DNA of 64,000 nt. Source: Bacteroidales bacterium. Lineage in GTDB: Bacteria > Bacteroidota > Bacteroidia > Bacteroidales > F082. Both the position numbers and the translations under genes were made by a program. How positions within the stretch are numbered: the first letter of the stretch is position 1; each line of letters starts with the position of its first letter. The stretch lies in contig JAKIVD010000019.1 of NCBI GenBank assembly GCA_021647205.1, positions 1 through 64,000 on the forward strand, in the 5' to 3' direction. The notes beneath the pieces are model-generated. The model did not search any database, was not told the origin of the DNA, and was given only the letters and a program-made list of their open reading frames with translations. Positions 27,254 to 36,216 of the stretch are shown piece after piece.

Positions 27254-28228
27254 TTGCCTTCATTAAAAGAAATAAAACAACCGGTAGCTGCCGAAATTAA
27301 AGCTTTTCAGAAAGTTTTTCGTGAAGCGGTCCGCTCGAAAGTGCCTTTGCTGGATGTGATTATGCGCTACATTTTGAAGGCCAAAGGCAAGCAGATGCGC
27401 CCGTTGTTTGTCATTTATTCTGCGGCTTTGTTCGACAACATCAACCCTTCCACCTACCGGGCTGCCACACTGGTGGAACTGATGCACACGGCCACCCTGG
27501 TACACGACGACGTGGTGGACGACTCGGATCAGCGTCGCGGTCGCTTCTCCGTCAATTATTTGTGGAAGAACAAGATTGCCGTGCTGGCCGGCGATTACCT
27601 GCTTTCGCGGGGGATGCTACTGGCACTGGAAAACAAGGATTTCGAAGTGCTCGAAATTGTTTCAAGAGCAGTCAAGGACATGAGCGAAGGCGAATTGCTC
27701 CAACTGGAAAAAGCCCGCAAACTGAACATCGACGAGGAAGTGTACTACGAAATTATCCGCAAGAAAACAGCCTCCTTACTGGCTTCCTGCTTTGCCACCG
27801 GGGCAACCTCTGCCGGCGTGGGTAAAACAGAAGCAGAAAAAATGCGGCTGATTGGCGAATACGCCGGGATGGCTTTTCAAATCAAGGATGACCTTTTCGA
27901 TTTTCAAAAAACCAACGAAACCGGCAAACCCAGTGGCATCGACATCAAGGAGAAGAAAATGACACTGCCGTTGATTTACCTGCTCAACCAATCCACCAGT
28001 TCAAAACGGAGAAAGCTCATCAACATCATCAAAAACCACAATACCGATACTGAAAAAGTCGCCTGGCTGATGGAACAGGTCAACCAATCGGGGGGGATGG
28101 CGTATACCAAATCAAAAATGCTTGAGTTTAAAAACAAGGCCCTCGATTTACTCAACGAGTTTCCTGAAAAACAAGCCAGGACAGCTTTGGAACAACTAAT
28201 AGAATATACGATTGAGCGGCGAAAGTAA
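27254..28228 (+). CDS. ispB: Polyprenyl diphosphate synthase (IspB type)
   Basis: A 324-residue trans-prenyltransferase. The first aspartate-rich motif is HDDVVDDSD at about residues 84-92 and the second KDDLFDF near 212. KGKQMRPLFV is the expected opening. It elongates farnesyl or geranyl diphosphate to the long side chain of menaquinone. No ATG fits. A TTG at 27254 gives the N-terminus PSLKEIKQPVAAEIKAF, which agrees with relatives, so a TTG start is likely. It is followed by a REP-like palindrome. Confidence 0.92.
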   Translation: MPSLKEIKQPVAAEIKAFQKVFREAVRSKVPLLDVIMRYILKAKGKQMRPLFVIYSAALFDNINPSTYRAATLVELMHTATLVHDDVVDDSDQRRGRFSVNYLWKNKIAVLAGDYLLSRGMLLALENKDFEVLEIVSRAVKDMSEGELLQLEKARKLNIDEEVYYEIIRKKTASLLASCFATGATSAGVGKTEAEKMRLIGEYAGMAFQIKDDLFDFQKTNETGKPSGIDIKEKKMTLPLIYLLNQSTSSKRRKLINIIKNHNTDTEKVAWLMEQVNQSGGMAYTKSKMLEFKNKALDLLNEFPEKQARTALEQLIEYTIERRK

Positions 28229-28230
28229 AA

Positions 28231-28270
28231 CCATCAGTAGCCTGTGGCTTAAACCACGGGCTACTGATGG
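28231..28270. repeat. REP-like 40-bp palindrome
   Basis: CCATCAGTAGCC (28231-28242) pairs perfectly with GGCTACTGATGG (28259-28270). The inner bases extend the stem (GTGG with CCAC plus a wobble) around the loop CTTAAA, giving 17 pairs. It lies three bases after the ispB stop. The form is that of REP or related dispersed palindromes, and it may also stop transcription. No REP-associated transposase is in the window. Confidence 0.7.
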
Positions 28271-28384
28271 CACTAATGACAAATATCTGATAACTAGCTG
28301 TTCTGAAGGATGTTAAAATTATTATCACATTTCCTAATCAACGTCATCGCGAACACAGCGGGAAGGCCTGTGCGGTCGGGTGAA

Positions 28385-28407
28385 GCCTGCCTGTTCGGCA
28401 GACAGGC
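28385..28407. repeat. Short palindromic repeat, copy 1
   Basis: The sequence GCCTGCCTGT-TCGGCAGACAGGC shares the core TGCCTGT/CGGCAGA with 29264-29280. Such GC-rich inverted elements recur between genes in Bacteroidota genomes. It lies in the 230-base gap between ispB and the T9SS cargo gene, which has no gene. Confidence 0.5.
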
Positions 28408-28458
28408 GACCTCAAGTTAGTTGTGCTGTTGAGATTGCTTAGCGCTAACACCTCAGCG

Positions 28459-29205
28459 CTACTCCGCTTTCACCACCGCATGCCGGCTCAGGCTTTCGCC
28501 CTGCTGTACGATCAGAAAGTATACACCCGGCTGTAAATCTGCAACCTGCACGGTAATGTAAGTAGTACTTCCCTGTTGTTCAACGGTTCCGCTTCGCAAC
28601 TGCCGGCCGTAAATATCAATCAGCCGGTAAGCAATGTTTTCACGCTTTTGGGTTTTAACCTCAGCTTTGAAAGCAGTCTTAAACGGATTGGGGAAAACGG
28701 TCACACGGAGCGTTTCGGTCAGTTCATTTTCGTCAATGTCGTTGACACCTTCTACCTGGATACGAATCTCGCTGAATCCCACGCAATCGCCCCCCCAGTT
28801 GCTTTTGGCGGTCAGCAAGAGGTAACGGGCTTCGGTGCCTTCAAAATCGGGGCCATCAAAGCCTTGGTAAGTTGTTTTTCCACTGGCCATTTCCATGTTG
28901 TAGGTGCCCAGTTCCGTCCAGTTTTCACCATCTGTTGAATAATCAACAATCATTTGTTTTACCCCACGGTCGAGGTTTTTGGGGTCGTTGCTGTTCCACA
29001 GGTGTACCTGCCCAAGTTGGTACTGGTACACAAAATCGTACATGATCCAGTGCGACATCCCCCTTTCGGGATTGGGGCTTTCGGCTTCATCACACGAAAT
29101 CCAGCCGTCAAACCAGGTGCTGTTGTGGCGGTCGGGGAAGCATTGGGCCGAAGTTTCGGCAAGAAAGATTGTGCCGGCAAAAAGGAGTAAAAATATTTTT
29201 TTCAT
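28459..29205 (-). CDS. T9SS cargo protein with discoidin-like domain
   Basis: A 248-residue secreted protein with a signal peptide ending near TSAQ (residue 21). Residues about 22-150 look like an F5/8 type C (discoidin-like) carbohydrate- or surface-binding fold: WIMYDFVYQYQLGQVHLWN, VDYSTDGENWTELG, ARYLLLTAKSNWGG. The last 80 residues are a T9SS type A sorting domain (VTVFPNPFKTAF, YRLIDIYGRQLRSG, LQPGVYFLIV). It is third in the minus-strand series after the DUF1800 and DUF1501 genes and may belong to their operon. Confidence 0.88.
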   Translation of the reverse strand: MKKIFLLLFAGTIFLAETSAQCFPDRHNSTWFDGWISCDEAESPNPERGMSHWIMYDFVYQYQLGQVHLWNSNDPKNLDRGVKQMIVDYSTDGENWTELGTYNMEMASGKTTYQGFDGPDFEGTEARYLLLTAKSNWGGDCVGFSEIRIQVEGVNDIDENELTETLRVTVFPNPFKTAFKAEVKTQKRENIAYRLIDIYGRQLRSGTVEQQGSTTYITVQVADLQPGVYFLIVQQGESLSRHAVVKAE

Positions 29206-29260
29206 CTGTTTAATTTTTCTCGCAAAGACACTAAGACGCGGAGAATACGGTTATCATTTC

Positions 29261-29283
29261 CTTGTCTGCCTGTCGGCAGATGT
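29261..29283. repeat. Short palindromic repeat, copy 2
   Basis: CTTGTCTGCC-TGTCGGCAGATG contains the same TGCCTGT-CGGCAGA core as 28385-28407. It lies between the T9SS cargo gene and the DUF1501 gene. Confidence 0.5.
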
Positions 29284-29380
29284 GTCAATAGTCTTTGTCG
29301 TGTTGGTTTCATGTGTATATTTTTAAATAATCATTTTCGTATGTGAACCGATGGGTTAACCTATCGGTTAATGGATGTTT

Positions 29381-30787
29381 TTAGAAGTTAAGAAAACCAA
29401 TGGGAGGTGTGCCCGAATTGATGTCGTAAAAATTAGAAAGGTTGGGGAAAATGCTACTTACATTTTCATTGTCAACCCCAAACCAGAGGGCAATTTCAGC
29501 CATGTATTCATCGGTCGAAAGGGTCGGGACCAAAATGCCGGTGCCGATGTCGAGCGGATTGCCGAGCTGGAGCGAAGGGTAAGCGCCAAACATTTCCTGG
29601 CCGTTCACTGCGCCGCCCATCACCAGGGCATTCCCGCCCCAGGCGTGGTCGGTGCCGTTGCCGTTGGAAGTGAGGGTACGGCTAAAATCCGACATGCTGA
29701 AAGTGGTAACCTCATTGTTGGTGCCGATTTCTTCCATGGCACTGCTGAACTCACTCAAAGCCTTGCTCACTTCCGGAAGCATGACGGCCTGGTTTTCAAT
29801 CAGTCCGTCGTGGTGGTCCCAACTGCCGTAATTGATAAAAAAGATTTGCCGTTCAAAGCCAAGCGTTTCCCTGGCTGCAATGGTTTTGGCGATCATCAAA
29901 AAACTCTGCGAAAGATCGGTGTCGGAAAAGGCGGTGTTGAAGTCGGGCACGGCTTCAATGGCCTGGTTAAATTCCAGGTTGGCATCGTTTGATTTTTTGA
30001 TGGTATTGATGTAGGTTTTTCGGTACATATCCGCGTAAGGCCTGTCGAGCATGGCGTTGATGGCGCCGGTACGAACCTGGTCGTAAGTCCAGTCGCCACC
30101 GTAACCCCAGATGCCCGAACCCCCGTAACGGTCAATGACAAACTCGATGATGTTTTCACCGTTTTCAAAAACATTGCTACCTGAAAGCGAAATATTCATC
30201 GAGATATTTTGGTTGGTGTTCACCGTGTGCATCAAATCGGCGATCCGTCCCCCCCAGCCGATGGCCGAGCGCTCGTCGGTGCGGCCACTTTGCCATTGCT
30301 GAATCTGGTCGGCATGCGAAAACAAGCCCAGTGGCAGTTCGGCGGTACCGTTTAACACCTCTTCTTTTGTTGTCGGGCGAACCATCGTCCCAAGGTTGCT
30401 GATGAATGACAGTTTTCCGTCGTTGAACAGTTGTGCCATCTCGGGCATGCCGGGATGGAGGCCGTAAGTTTTCCCGTCGGAAGTCAGTGGCGAAACCGGG
30501 ACAATCTCATTTTGCGGAATGGCCAGGTTAGAACGTGTGATGGCGTATTCATTGTACTCGGCATTGCCACGCGGGATAAGCATGTTAAATGAGTCGTTGC
30601 CACCGGAAAGCAACAGGCAAACCATGGCTTTGTAAGGTGCTCTTCCTGATTTTCCGGGATTCATCGCGGCAGCGGAAAGCGCCCTGAGGGGCGAAACTGT
30701 TGAAAGCAGGGCCGAGGCGCCCAGAAGGCCCAGGCCCGATTGACCGATGAACTTTCTGCGGGAAATTATATTTCTGTTTCTTTTCAT
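29381..30787 (-). CDS. DUF1501 family protein with Tat-type signal
   Basis: A 468-residue protein with a twin-arginine N-terminus (SRRKFIGQSG, arginines 10 and 11, then a hydrophobic stretch to about residue 40). The DUF1501 signatures are VCLLLSGGNDSFNMLIP near residue 55, LPLGLFSHADQIQQWQSG, and HDGLIENQAVMLPEVSKAL. The family belongs to the alkaline-phosphatase-like superfamily, is exported, and is of unknown activity. It is almost always encoded next to a DUF1800 gene, as here, 14 bases downstream. Confidence 0.93.
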   Translation of the reverse strand: MKRNRNIISRRKFIGQSGLGLLGASALLSTVSPLRALSAAAMNPGKSGRAPYKAMVCLLLSGGNDSFNMLIPRGNAEYNEYAITRSNLAIPQNEIVPVSPLTSDGKTYGLHPGMPEMAQLFNDGKLSFISNLGTMVRPTTKEEVLNGTAELPLGLFSHADQIQQWQSGRTDERSAIGWGGRIADLMHTVNTNQNISMNISLSGSNVFENGENIIEFVIDRYGGSGIWGYGGDWTYDQVRTGAINAMLDRPYADMYRKTYINTIKKSNDANLEFNQAIEAVPDFNTAFSDTDLSQSFLMIAKTIAARETLGFERQIFFINYGSWDHHDGLIENQAVMLPEVSKALSEFSSAMEEIGTNNEVTTFSMSDFSRTLTSNGNGTDHAWGGNALVMGGAVNGQEMFGAYPSLQLGNPLDIGTGILVPTLSTDEYMAEIALWFGVDNENVSSIFPNLSNFYDINSGTPPIGFLNF

Positions 30788-30801
30788 TTTTCTTAGATTT
30801 A

Positions 30802-32625
30802 TTATTTGAGAATGGCGTAGTCGGGGCTGATCATGATGAGGTAAAGTGCCATTTTTACGCGGTATTCCAGGTAGTACGACCAGAGGTTGTCGTGGCGCAT
30901 ATAATCAAGGGCTGTAAGAATGATGTAGCGGGTTTCGTCGCTTAAACCACCGTGGGTAAGCAAAACATCCAGTTTGTTCACCAGCACTTCGGGGTCTTTG
31001 GCCAGTGGTGTCAGTTGCGAAATGTCGATGGTAACCGCCGTTCCCACTACTTCCCAGCTGTCCATCAGCACGCCCCACATTACCCAGTCATCCACACTGT
31101 TGATGTACCCCAGGCTGGTGAGCGAATTGTGAATCTGGAACTCGGGCCCGTAGAGGTCCGCGTCGGCAATGGGGCCAACGGGTTGAAAATCGGGCAGGAA
31201 AAAATTAAACACCGAGGGGGAGGCCAGCGGCAATTGCCCGGTATTCCGCCAGAATTCGTAGCCAATATTCCAGTACACACCCTCGTAAGTATTGTTCTTG
31301 TCAACGGCGCGGCAAAAGTTAAAATACCGCATCATCGGTTCGCGCAGTTTACCCTGTTGGGGATGGTTCACCCAATTGCAATCACGCGCTTCGGTATCCA
31401 GCAAAATCGCCTTCACCACCGCTTTCAGGTCGCCGCGCTCGCCCTCTCCGTTGTTGTCGAAAACGGCTGAAACCCGTGCAATGTAAGCCGGAGTGGGATT
31501 TGATTTTACCATATTCTGAATCAGGTGACGGACGATGAAAGGCCCCACATTGGGGTGCATAAACAAGTGGTGAACAGCGGCTTCCACGTCCTCCATCCCG
31601 CTTTGGCCGGCAGGAATAACAAATCCGTTGAGTAATTTTTTTTCACCCTGCTGGTGCCAGTCTTCGTACATGGCCATCGGAACGGTCATGTCTGTAATCC
31701 ATTTGGGAACGCCAAATTCCGGTTCGTCCAGCCATTCGTTTTCGATGAGGGCACCCGGGCCGAGGCCGGTAAAAACCTTTGCAAATTCTTTGATGTCGAA
31801 AATGTCGTAGGTCGGGATGGGACTTCCGTTGTTGTCCAGTTTTTTGGAGCCGTCAGGATTAAGTTCAAATAAACCGATGGTGAACAATTGCATAATCTCG
31901 CGGGCAAAGTTTTCATCGGGATGAATATTATCTGCGGGTATGGCTTTGGGGTTGTTAAAGTGGCTGAGATAAACGCCCATGGCTGGATGCACAGCCACCT
32001 GCAACAGCAGCTCTTCGTAATTGCCCAGCGCATTATCGATTAACAAATCGTAATAGGCTGCCTGTGCTTCCCCAAAATCATCGAGCACATCGCGGTAAGA
32101 AATCACCATAATTTCGCTCAAAGCCAATGCCACCCGCTGGCGGAGCACATCTTCAGCCGTCATATTCACCTGCCACCAGCCATATAAAAAATGCTGGTTG
32201 TAGGGCCAGTAGGCATAATCTTCGGGGTCACCGCCATCGTCGATAAACCACTGCCTGGCACGTGCGTAAATATCCCTCACCGTATCGAGTACAAGGGTGG
32301 CCTGAAGTTCAGATTGCTGGTCAATCCATTCCTCAAAATCCGTGGCTGCCAACTGCTCAATCAGTTCGGGGGTGGCGCCCAAAGTGGCCTGGGTTAAAAA
32401 GCGGGAAGCTTCCATCAGCCGGCCTTCAAGCCCGTTGCCGTTGATGGTGTTTTCGCCCAGGGCGGTTTGTTCCCATCCCCAGGGCTGGTAATTGCTGCTG
32501 CTGGTGACGGTAATTCCCTGGCTGTGGCCGGCGCCGAGGTAATCGTCGTACTGACCATAGCTTTTAGCAGTGAAAACAAATAGAAGAGAAAGAAGAAACA
32601 CTCGAATAAAAGAAAGAATTTTCAT
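30802..32625 (-). CDS. DUF1800 family protein
   Basis: A 607-residue exported protein (signal peptide to about residue 24). DUF1800 features are RFLTQATLGATPELIEQLA, QWFIDD, DNALGNYEELLLQVAVHPAMGVYLSH, ENFAREIMQLFTIGLFELNPDG and the C-terminal half with HLFMHPNVGPFIVRHLIQ. The function of the family is unknown. Genetic pairing with DUF1501 proteins is very stable and suggests a joint envelope function. The protein ends without a sorting domain, so unlike the 248-residue neighbour it is probably not a T9SS substrate by the type A signal. Confidence 0.93.
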   Translation of the reverse strand: MKILSFIRVFLLSLLFVFTAKSYGQYDDYLGAGHSQGITVTSSSNYQPWGWEQTALGENTINGNGLEGRLMEASRFLTQATLGATPELIEQLAATDFEEWIDQQSELQATLVLDTVRDIYARARQWFIDDGGDPEDYAYWPYNQHFLYGWWQVNMTAEDVLRQRVALALSEIMVISYRDVLDDFGEAQAAYYDLLIDNALGNYEELLLQVAVHPAMGVYLSHFNNPKAIPADNIHPDENFAREIMQLFTIGLFELNPDGSKKLDNNGSPIPTYDIFDIKEFAKVFTGLGPGALIENEWLDEPEFGVPKWITDMTVPMAMYEDWHQQGEKKLLNGFVIPAGQSGMEDVEAAVHHLFMHPNVGPFIVRHLIQNMVKSNPTPAYIARVSAVFDNNGEGERGDLKAVVKAILLDTEARDCNWVNHPQQGKLREPMMRYFNFCRAVDKNNTYEGVYWNIGYEFWRNTGQLPLASPSVFNFFLPDFQPVGPIADADLYGPEFQIHNSLTSLGYINSVDDWVMWGVLMDSWEVVGTAVTIDISQLTPLAKDPEVLVNKLDVLLTHGGLSDETRYIILTALDYMRHDNLWSYYLEYRVKMALYLIMISPDYAILK

Positions 32626-32802
32626 GGTTGCTTAGTTTGTTAGAAATAGTTTGAAGCGGCTGTTTTTGTGATTTAGCCAGTTCTTGACAACACAAAGATA
32701 AAAACATACCGTTTTAAACGATATTTACCCTACCCTTTGGGTGTAGATTTAACACAATCAGTATGCTTGTACTGTTTTGGGGAGACAGTTCAACAGGGCA
32801 AC

Positions 32803-33849
32803 TTATCCCTGCTTTAAAGTAAACGAAAAGGTGGTTCCCTCGCCTGGTTGGCTTCGCACGGAGATGGTTTGCCGGTGGGCTTCGAGTATGTGTTTAACGA
32901 TGGCCAGTCCCAGGCCTGAACCGCCCTTTTTGCGTGAGCGCCCTTCGTCGGTACGGTAAAAGCGTTCAAAAATCCGGTAAAGGTTTTCTTCGTGGATGCC
33001 CATGCCGTTATCAGAAATTTCTATCAGGTAATTGTCGTGAAAATCGTAAAACGAAATATTGACCTCGCCTTGTTTGCTGTCGCCATACTTGATGGCATTG
33101 TCGATGAGGTTGATGAATACCTGCCGTATTCTTCGCTTGTCGCCAAACACGTTCACCGGTCTTTGGGAAGCTGATCTGAACACAATTTTTGCTTTGTACT
33201 TGGCAGCTTTCATTTCCATAAACTCAATTACCTCGCGTGCAAGCTGGTTTAAATCGAAAGCTTCCTGATGCAGGGTGAGTTCGCCCGACTCCAGCCTGGC
33301 AATATCTTCAAGGTCTTCCACAATGGCTATCATGCGGTTGATGCTTTTTACGCTTCTTTCCAGAAATTTGGTGTTGATTTTATCGTCCTTCAGCCCGCCA
33401 TCAAGCAAAGTTAAAATGTAGCCCTGGATGTTAAAAATGGGGGTTTTCAATTCGTGGGAAACATTACCGAGGAATTCCCTGCGGTAGGTGGCCATTTTTT
33501 TCAGTTCTTCAATTTCTTTTTCTTTTTTCCCGCTCCATTCCAACACAAGCTGGTTTACAATTTCGAGTTCGTCATCCCTGGATTTTCTTTTTCCTTTTTC
33601 CGGTTTTTGTCGCGAACCCATCCAGCCGATGGTTTTGTAAATGATTTTTATCTTTTCGTAGATGAATTTCTCCAGCGAATAGCTGATGGCGAGGTAGGAG
33701 GAAATAAAAATAAAGGGTGCAAAAACAAAGAAAGGCAGAAGTTGAAGTTCGTAAAAAAAGAAAAGTACAAGAGCCAAAATAAATACAGCCGCCACGGTAA
33801 TAAACAGGGCATTGAACAAAGCTATTTTTCTGGGGCTTGCATGATTCAT
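32803..33849 (-). CDS. Sensor histidine kinase (PhoR-like)
   Basis: A 348-residue inner-membrane kinase with two membrane helices at about residues 12-32 and 35-58 and almost no periplasmic loop. The HisKA domain has the phospho-acceptor H132 in NVSHELKTP. The ATPase domain has the N-box INLIDNAIKYG, the G1 box DNGMGI and GGSGLGLAIVKHIL. The lack of a sensory domain suggests it senses through the membrane or a partner. Its start overlaps the stop of the response regulator gene by four bases. Confidence 0.95.
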   Translation of the reverse strand: MNHASPRKIALFNALFITVAAVFILALVLFFFYELQLLPFFVFAPFIFISSYLAISYSLEKFIYEKIKIIYKTIGWMGSRQKPEKGKRKSRDDELEIVNQLVLEWSGKKEKEIEELKKMATYRREFLGNVSHELKTPIFNIQGYILTLLDGGLKDDKINTKFLERSVKSINRMIAIVEDLEDIARLESGELTLHQEAFDLNQLAREVIEFMEMKAAKYKAKIVFRSASQRPVNVFGDKRRIRQVFINLIDNAIKYGDSKQGEVNISFYDFHDNYLIEISDNGMGIHEENLYRIFERFYRTDEGRSRKKGGSGLGLAIVKHILEAHRQTISVRSQPGEGTTFSFTLKQG

Positions 33850-34529
33850 CGCACTTCCAGTTTATAACCCATTCCTTTGACGGTGGTGATGTAGGCGTTG
33901 CCTATTTTCTCACGAATTTTGCGAACATGCACATCAATGGTACGGTCGCCCACTATCACATCGTCGCCCCATACTTGATGAAAAATTTCATCCCGGGTAA
34001 AAACTTTGTCCGGCGAAGCCGCCAGCAATTGAAGCAATTTGAATTCTTTTTTCGGTAAGCTTACTTTTTTCCCGTTTTTCAACACCACAAAACTTACCGG
34101 GTTAATTTCCAACTCGTTGATTTTGATTATTTTTGAGTCATCTTTTTTGGTTGATCTGCGTAAGAGGGCTGTAATTCTGCTGATAAGTATTTTGGGTTTT
34201 ACAGGTTTGGTGACATAGTCATCAGCCCCGGCTTCGAAGCCGGCAATTTGCGAATAATCTTCAGAACGGGCCGTTAAAAAGATGATTAATGTATTGTCGA
34301 GTTCCGGTATTTTTCTGATTTCTTCTACGGCCGTAATACCATCCATTTGAGGCATCATCACATCCATAATAATCAGGTGGGGCTGTTCGGCTTTGGCCTG
34401 GTCAACGGCCTGAATGCCATTGCTTGCCGTAGAAACCTTAAAGCCTTCCTTCAAGAGGTTGTAAGTCAGAAATTCGAGAATGTCTTCCTCATCGTCCACA
34501 AGGAGTATGCGGTAATTGTTGTTGTTCAT
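33846..34529 (-). CDS. OmpR/PhoB-family response regulator
   Basis: A 227-residue regulator. The receiver domain has the acidic pocket DDEED at 12-16, the phosphorylation site D56 in IIMDVMMP, and the conserved lysine in YVTKPVKP. The winged-helix DNA-binding domain spans about 130-227 (EFKLLQLLAASPDKVFTR, DRTIDVHVRKIREKIG). It forms a two-component pair with the downstream kinase and presumably controls envelope or phosphate genes, which cannot be told from the sequence. Confidence 0.95.
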   Translation of the reverse strand: MNNNNYRILLVDDEEDILEFLTYNLLKEGFKVSTASNGIQAVDQAKAEQPHLIIMDVMMPQMDGITAVEEIRKIPELDNTLIIFLTARSEDYSQIAGFEAGADDYVTKPVKPKILISRITALLRRSTKKDDSKIIKINELEINPVSFVVLKNGKKVSLPKKEFKLLQLLAASPDKVFTRDEIFHQVWGDDVIVGDRTIDVHVRKIREKIGNAYITTVKGMGYKLEVR

Positions 34530-34739
34530 GCGAAAGGTTGAAAATTCATTTGACCAAAGTAGTCATATTTGTAATGAACTGCTGCTGTTGGTGTTATTTT
34601 TAGGTTAATTTTTTGGATTATGCTGCTAAATTTTTCCAAAATTTCAAACTTTGGAAAAGTTTAAAGGCTTGTAAATCTGGAAGAGTTGTGGTTGACAACA
34701 CACAAATTACTACTTTTGGGCTGTTAACAATCTTGGAAG

Positions 34740-35372
34740 ATGAGTAAGCTCAAAGTCAGTTTAATAATTAGTTTTATTTTGCTTTGGTGTATTTCCCAGT
34801 CAGTGAAAGCCCAACAGTTTCACGGTGGTATCACAGCCGGTCTGGTTGGTTCACAGGTGGCAGGCGATACGTATTCGGGCTACAAAAAAGGAGGGGTTTA
34901 TGCAGGGGGTTTTGTGAGCCTTGATGTTAGCGACCGTTCGGCTTTCCAAATGGAACTGACCTATTTTCAGAAAGGTTCGCGGGAAAATCCCACCGAGAAA
35001 AACAATTACGACTTTTATCTTTTCCGTGCCGATTATATCGAGCTCCCGCTATTGTACCAGTACAAAACCGGCAAAGACAAAAAGTTTATTATCGAAGCCG
35101 GCCCTTCGATGGGTGTACTGGTGGGTTATTACGAAGAAGATGAAAGGGAGGTGATTAGCGATTATACCGATAATGTTCCGGCCAGATTAACGCTTCAGTT
35201 TAACCTCGGTATCCGCTGGATGATTGCCGGGCGTTTTGGTGTCGATTTCCGTACCCACCATTCGTTGCTGAATATCCGCACCAAAAATGTAACCGGCGAC
35301 GTGTGGCGGATATGGACCTACGGGCAATTTCACGATGCACTGGTACTTTCACTTTTTTACCAGATCAAGTAG
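34740..35372 (+). CDS. Outer-membrane beta-barrel protein (PorT family)
   Basis: A 210-residue protein with a signal peptide ending KAQQF near residue 25. The rest shows alternating aromatic/polar beta strands typical of small barrels: GGITAGLVGSQVAGDTYSGY, YIELPLLYQYKTG and FIIEAGPSMGVLVGYY. It is transcribed away from the two-component operon, starting 210 bases from the response regulator, and could be one of its targets, although no operator is evident. Confidence 0.85.
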   Translation: MSKLKVSLIISFILLWCISQSVKAQQFHGGITAGLVGSQVAGDTYSGYKKGGVYAGGFVSLDVSDRSAFQMELTYFQKGSRENPTEKNNYDFYLFRADYIELPLLYQYKTGKDKKFIIEAGPSMGVLVGYYEEDEREVISDYTDNVPARLTLQFNLGIRWMIAGRFGVDFRTHHSLLNIRTKNVTGDVWRIWTYGQFHDALVLSLFYQIK

Positions 35373-35459
35373 TTTATGTTGTTGTGTCTTTCCAAATCAG
35401 AAACCGGAAGCTCTGTACCGGGATTTAAATCGATTAGCGGAAATCGAACCTCACTTTTA

Positions 35460-35508
35460 ACTCACGGCACTCCAAGTACTCACGGCACTCAAGGCACTCC
35501 AAGTACTT
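35460..35508. repeat. Tandem direct repeat between convergent genes
   Basis: The words CTCACGGCACTC and GGCACTCCAAGTACT each occur twice in 49 bases, giving a short degenerate tandem repeat in the spacer between the barrel gene and the redoxin gene. Confidence 0.6.
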
Positions 35509-35511
35509 CTT

Positions 35512-36066
35512 CTATTTCCACTTGATGTTACAACCCACACTTGGTATTTGATTTACCGGCACTTCTTTTCCTGATACCACCAGCTCAAGGGCTGCTCTCA
35601 GGTCTTTTCCGGTCACCGGTACATCGTTTCCCGGTCGGGATGCATCCAACTGTCCCCGGTACACACATTTTCCCTTTGCATCAAACAGGTTGAAATCGGG
35701 TGTACAGGCAGCGTCGTAGTTTTTGGCCACTTCCTGACTTTCGTCAAATAGATAGGGAAAAGGGAGATTGAGATTATTGGCCAGTTCCTTCATTTTATCA
35801 GGATGGTCTTCGGGGTAATTTTCCACATCGTTGGAATTGATGGCCACCATTCCGATGCCTTTTGAAAGGTAGTCATTTCCAATGTTTACCAACTCGTGAA
35901 CGACGTGCTTTACGTATGGACAGTGGTTGCAGATAAACATGACGAGTGTTCCTTTTTCGCCCCGGATATCTTTCAGCCGGAGCATGTTACCACTGATGGC
36001 ATCAGGCAAAATAAAATCGGGTGCCTCGAAACCGAGGGGGATGGGTTTTGTGAGGGTTAGGGACAT
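35512..36066 (-). CDS. Thioredoxin-like redoxin (AhpC/TSA type)
   Basis: A 184-residue cytoplasmic protein of the thioredoxin fold, without a signal peptide. GFEAPDFILPDAISGNML is the redoxin opening and the active site is C46-x-x-C49 in FICNHCPYVKHV. Further conserved parts are MVAINSNDVENYPED and VYRGQLDASRPGN. This subgroup is common in environmental bacteria and is thought to act as a peroxiredoxin- or thioredoxin-like reductase. Substrate unknown. Convergent with the barrel gene. Confidence 0.9.
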   Translation of the reverse strand: MSLTLTKPIPLGFEAPDFILPDAISGNMLRLKDIRGEKGTLVMFICNHCPYVKHVVHELVNIGNDYLSKGIGMVAINSNDVENYPEDHPDKMKELANNLNLPFPYLFDESQEVAKNYDAACTPDFNLFDAKGKCVYRGQLDASRPGNDVPVTGKDLRAALELVVSGKEVPVNQIPSVGCNIKWK

Positions 36067-36216
36067 GGCCTTTTTTTAGAGGTAAAGCTAATGATTTTTA
36101 CAGAACCAGCTGAGGAAGGGACTTCAGAGACAATTACAGGGAAGAATTTCAGTTAAAAGATTGACTTTCGGTTTAGAAAGTATTATCTTGCAGACGCTAA
36201 ACCATCATTAAAAACC

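Noticed and set aside
32641-32802. Promoter or regulatory array for the DUF1800 operon
   Set aside because: Only AT-rich sequence was seen, with no convincing box pair.
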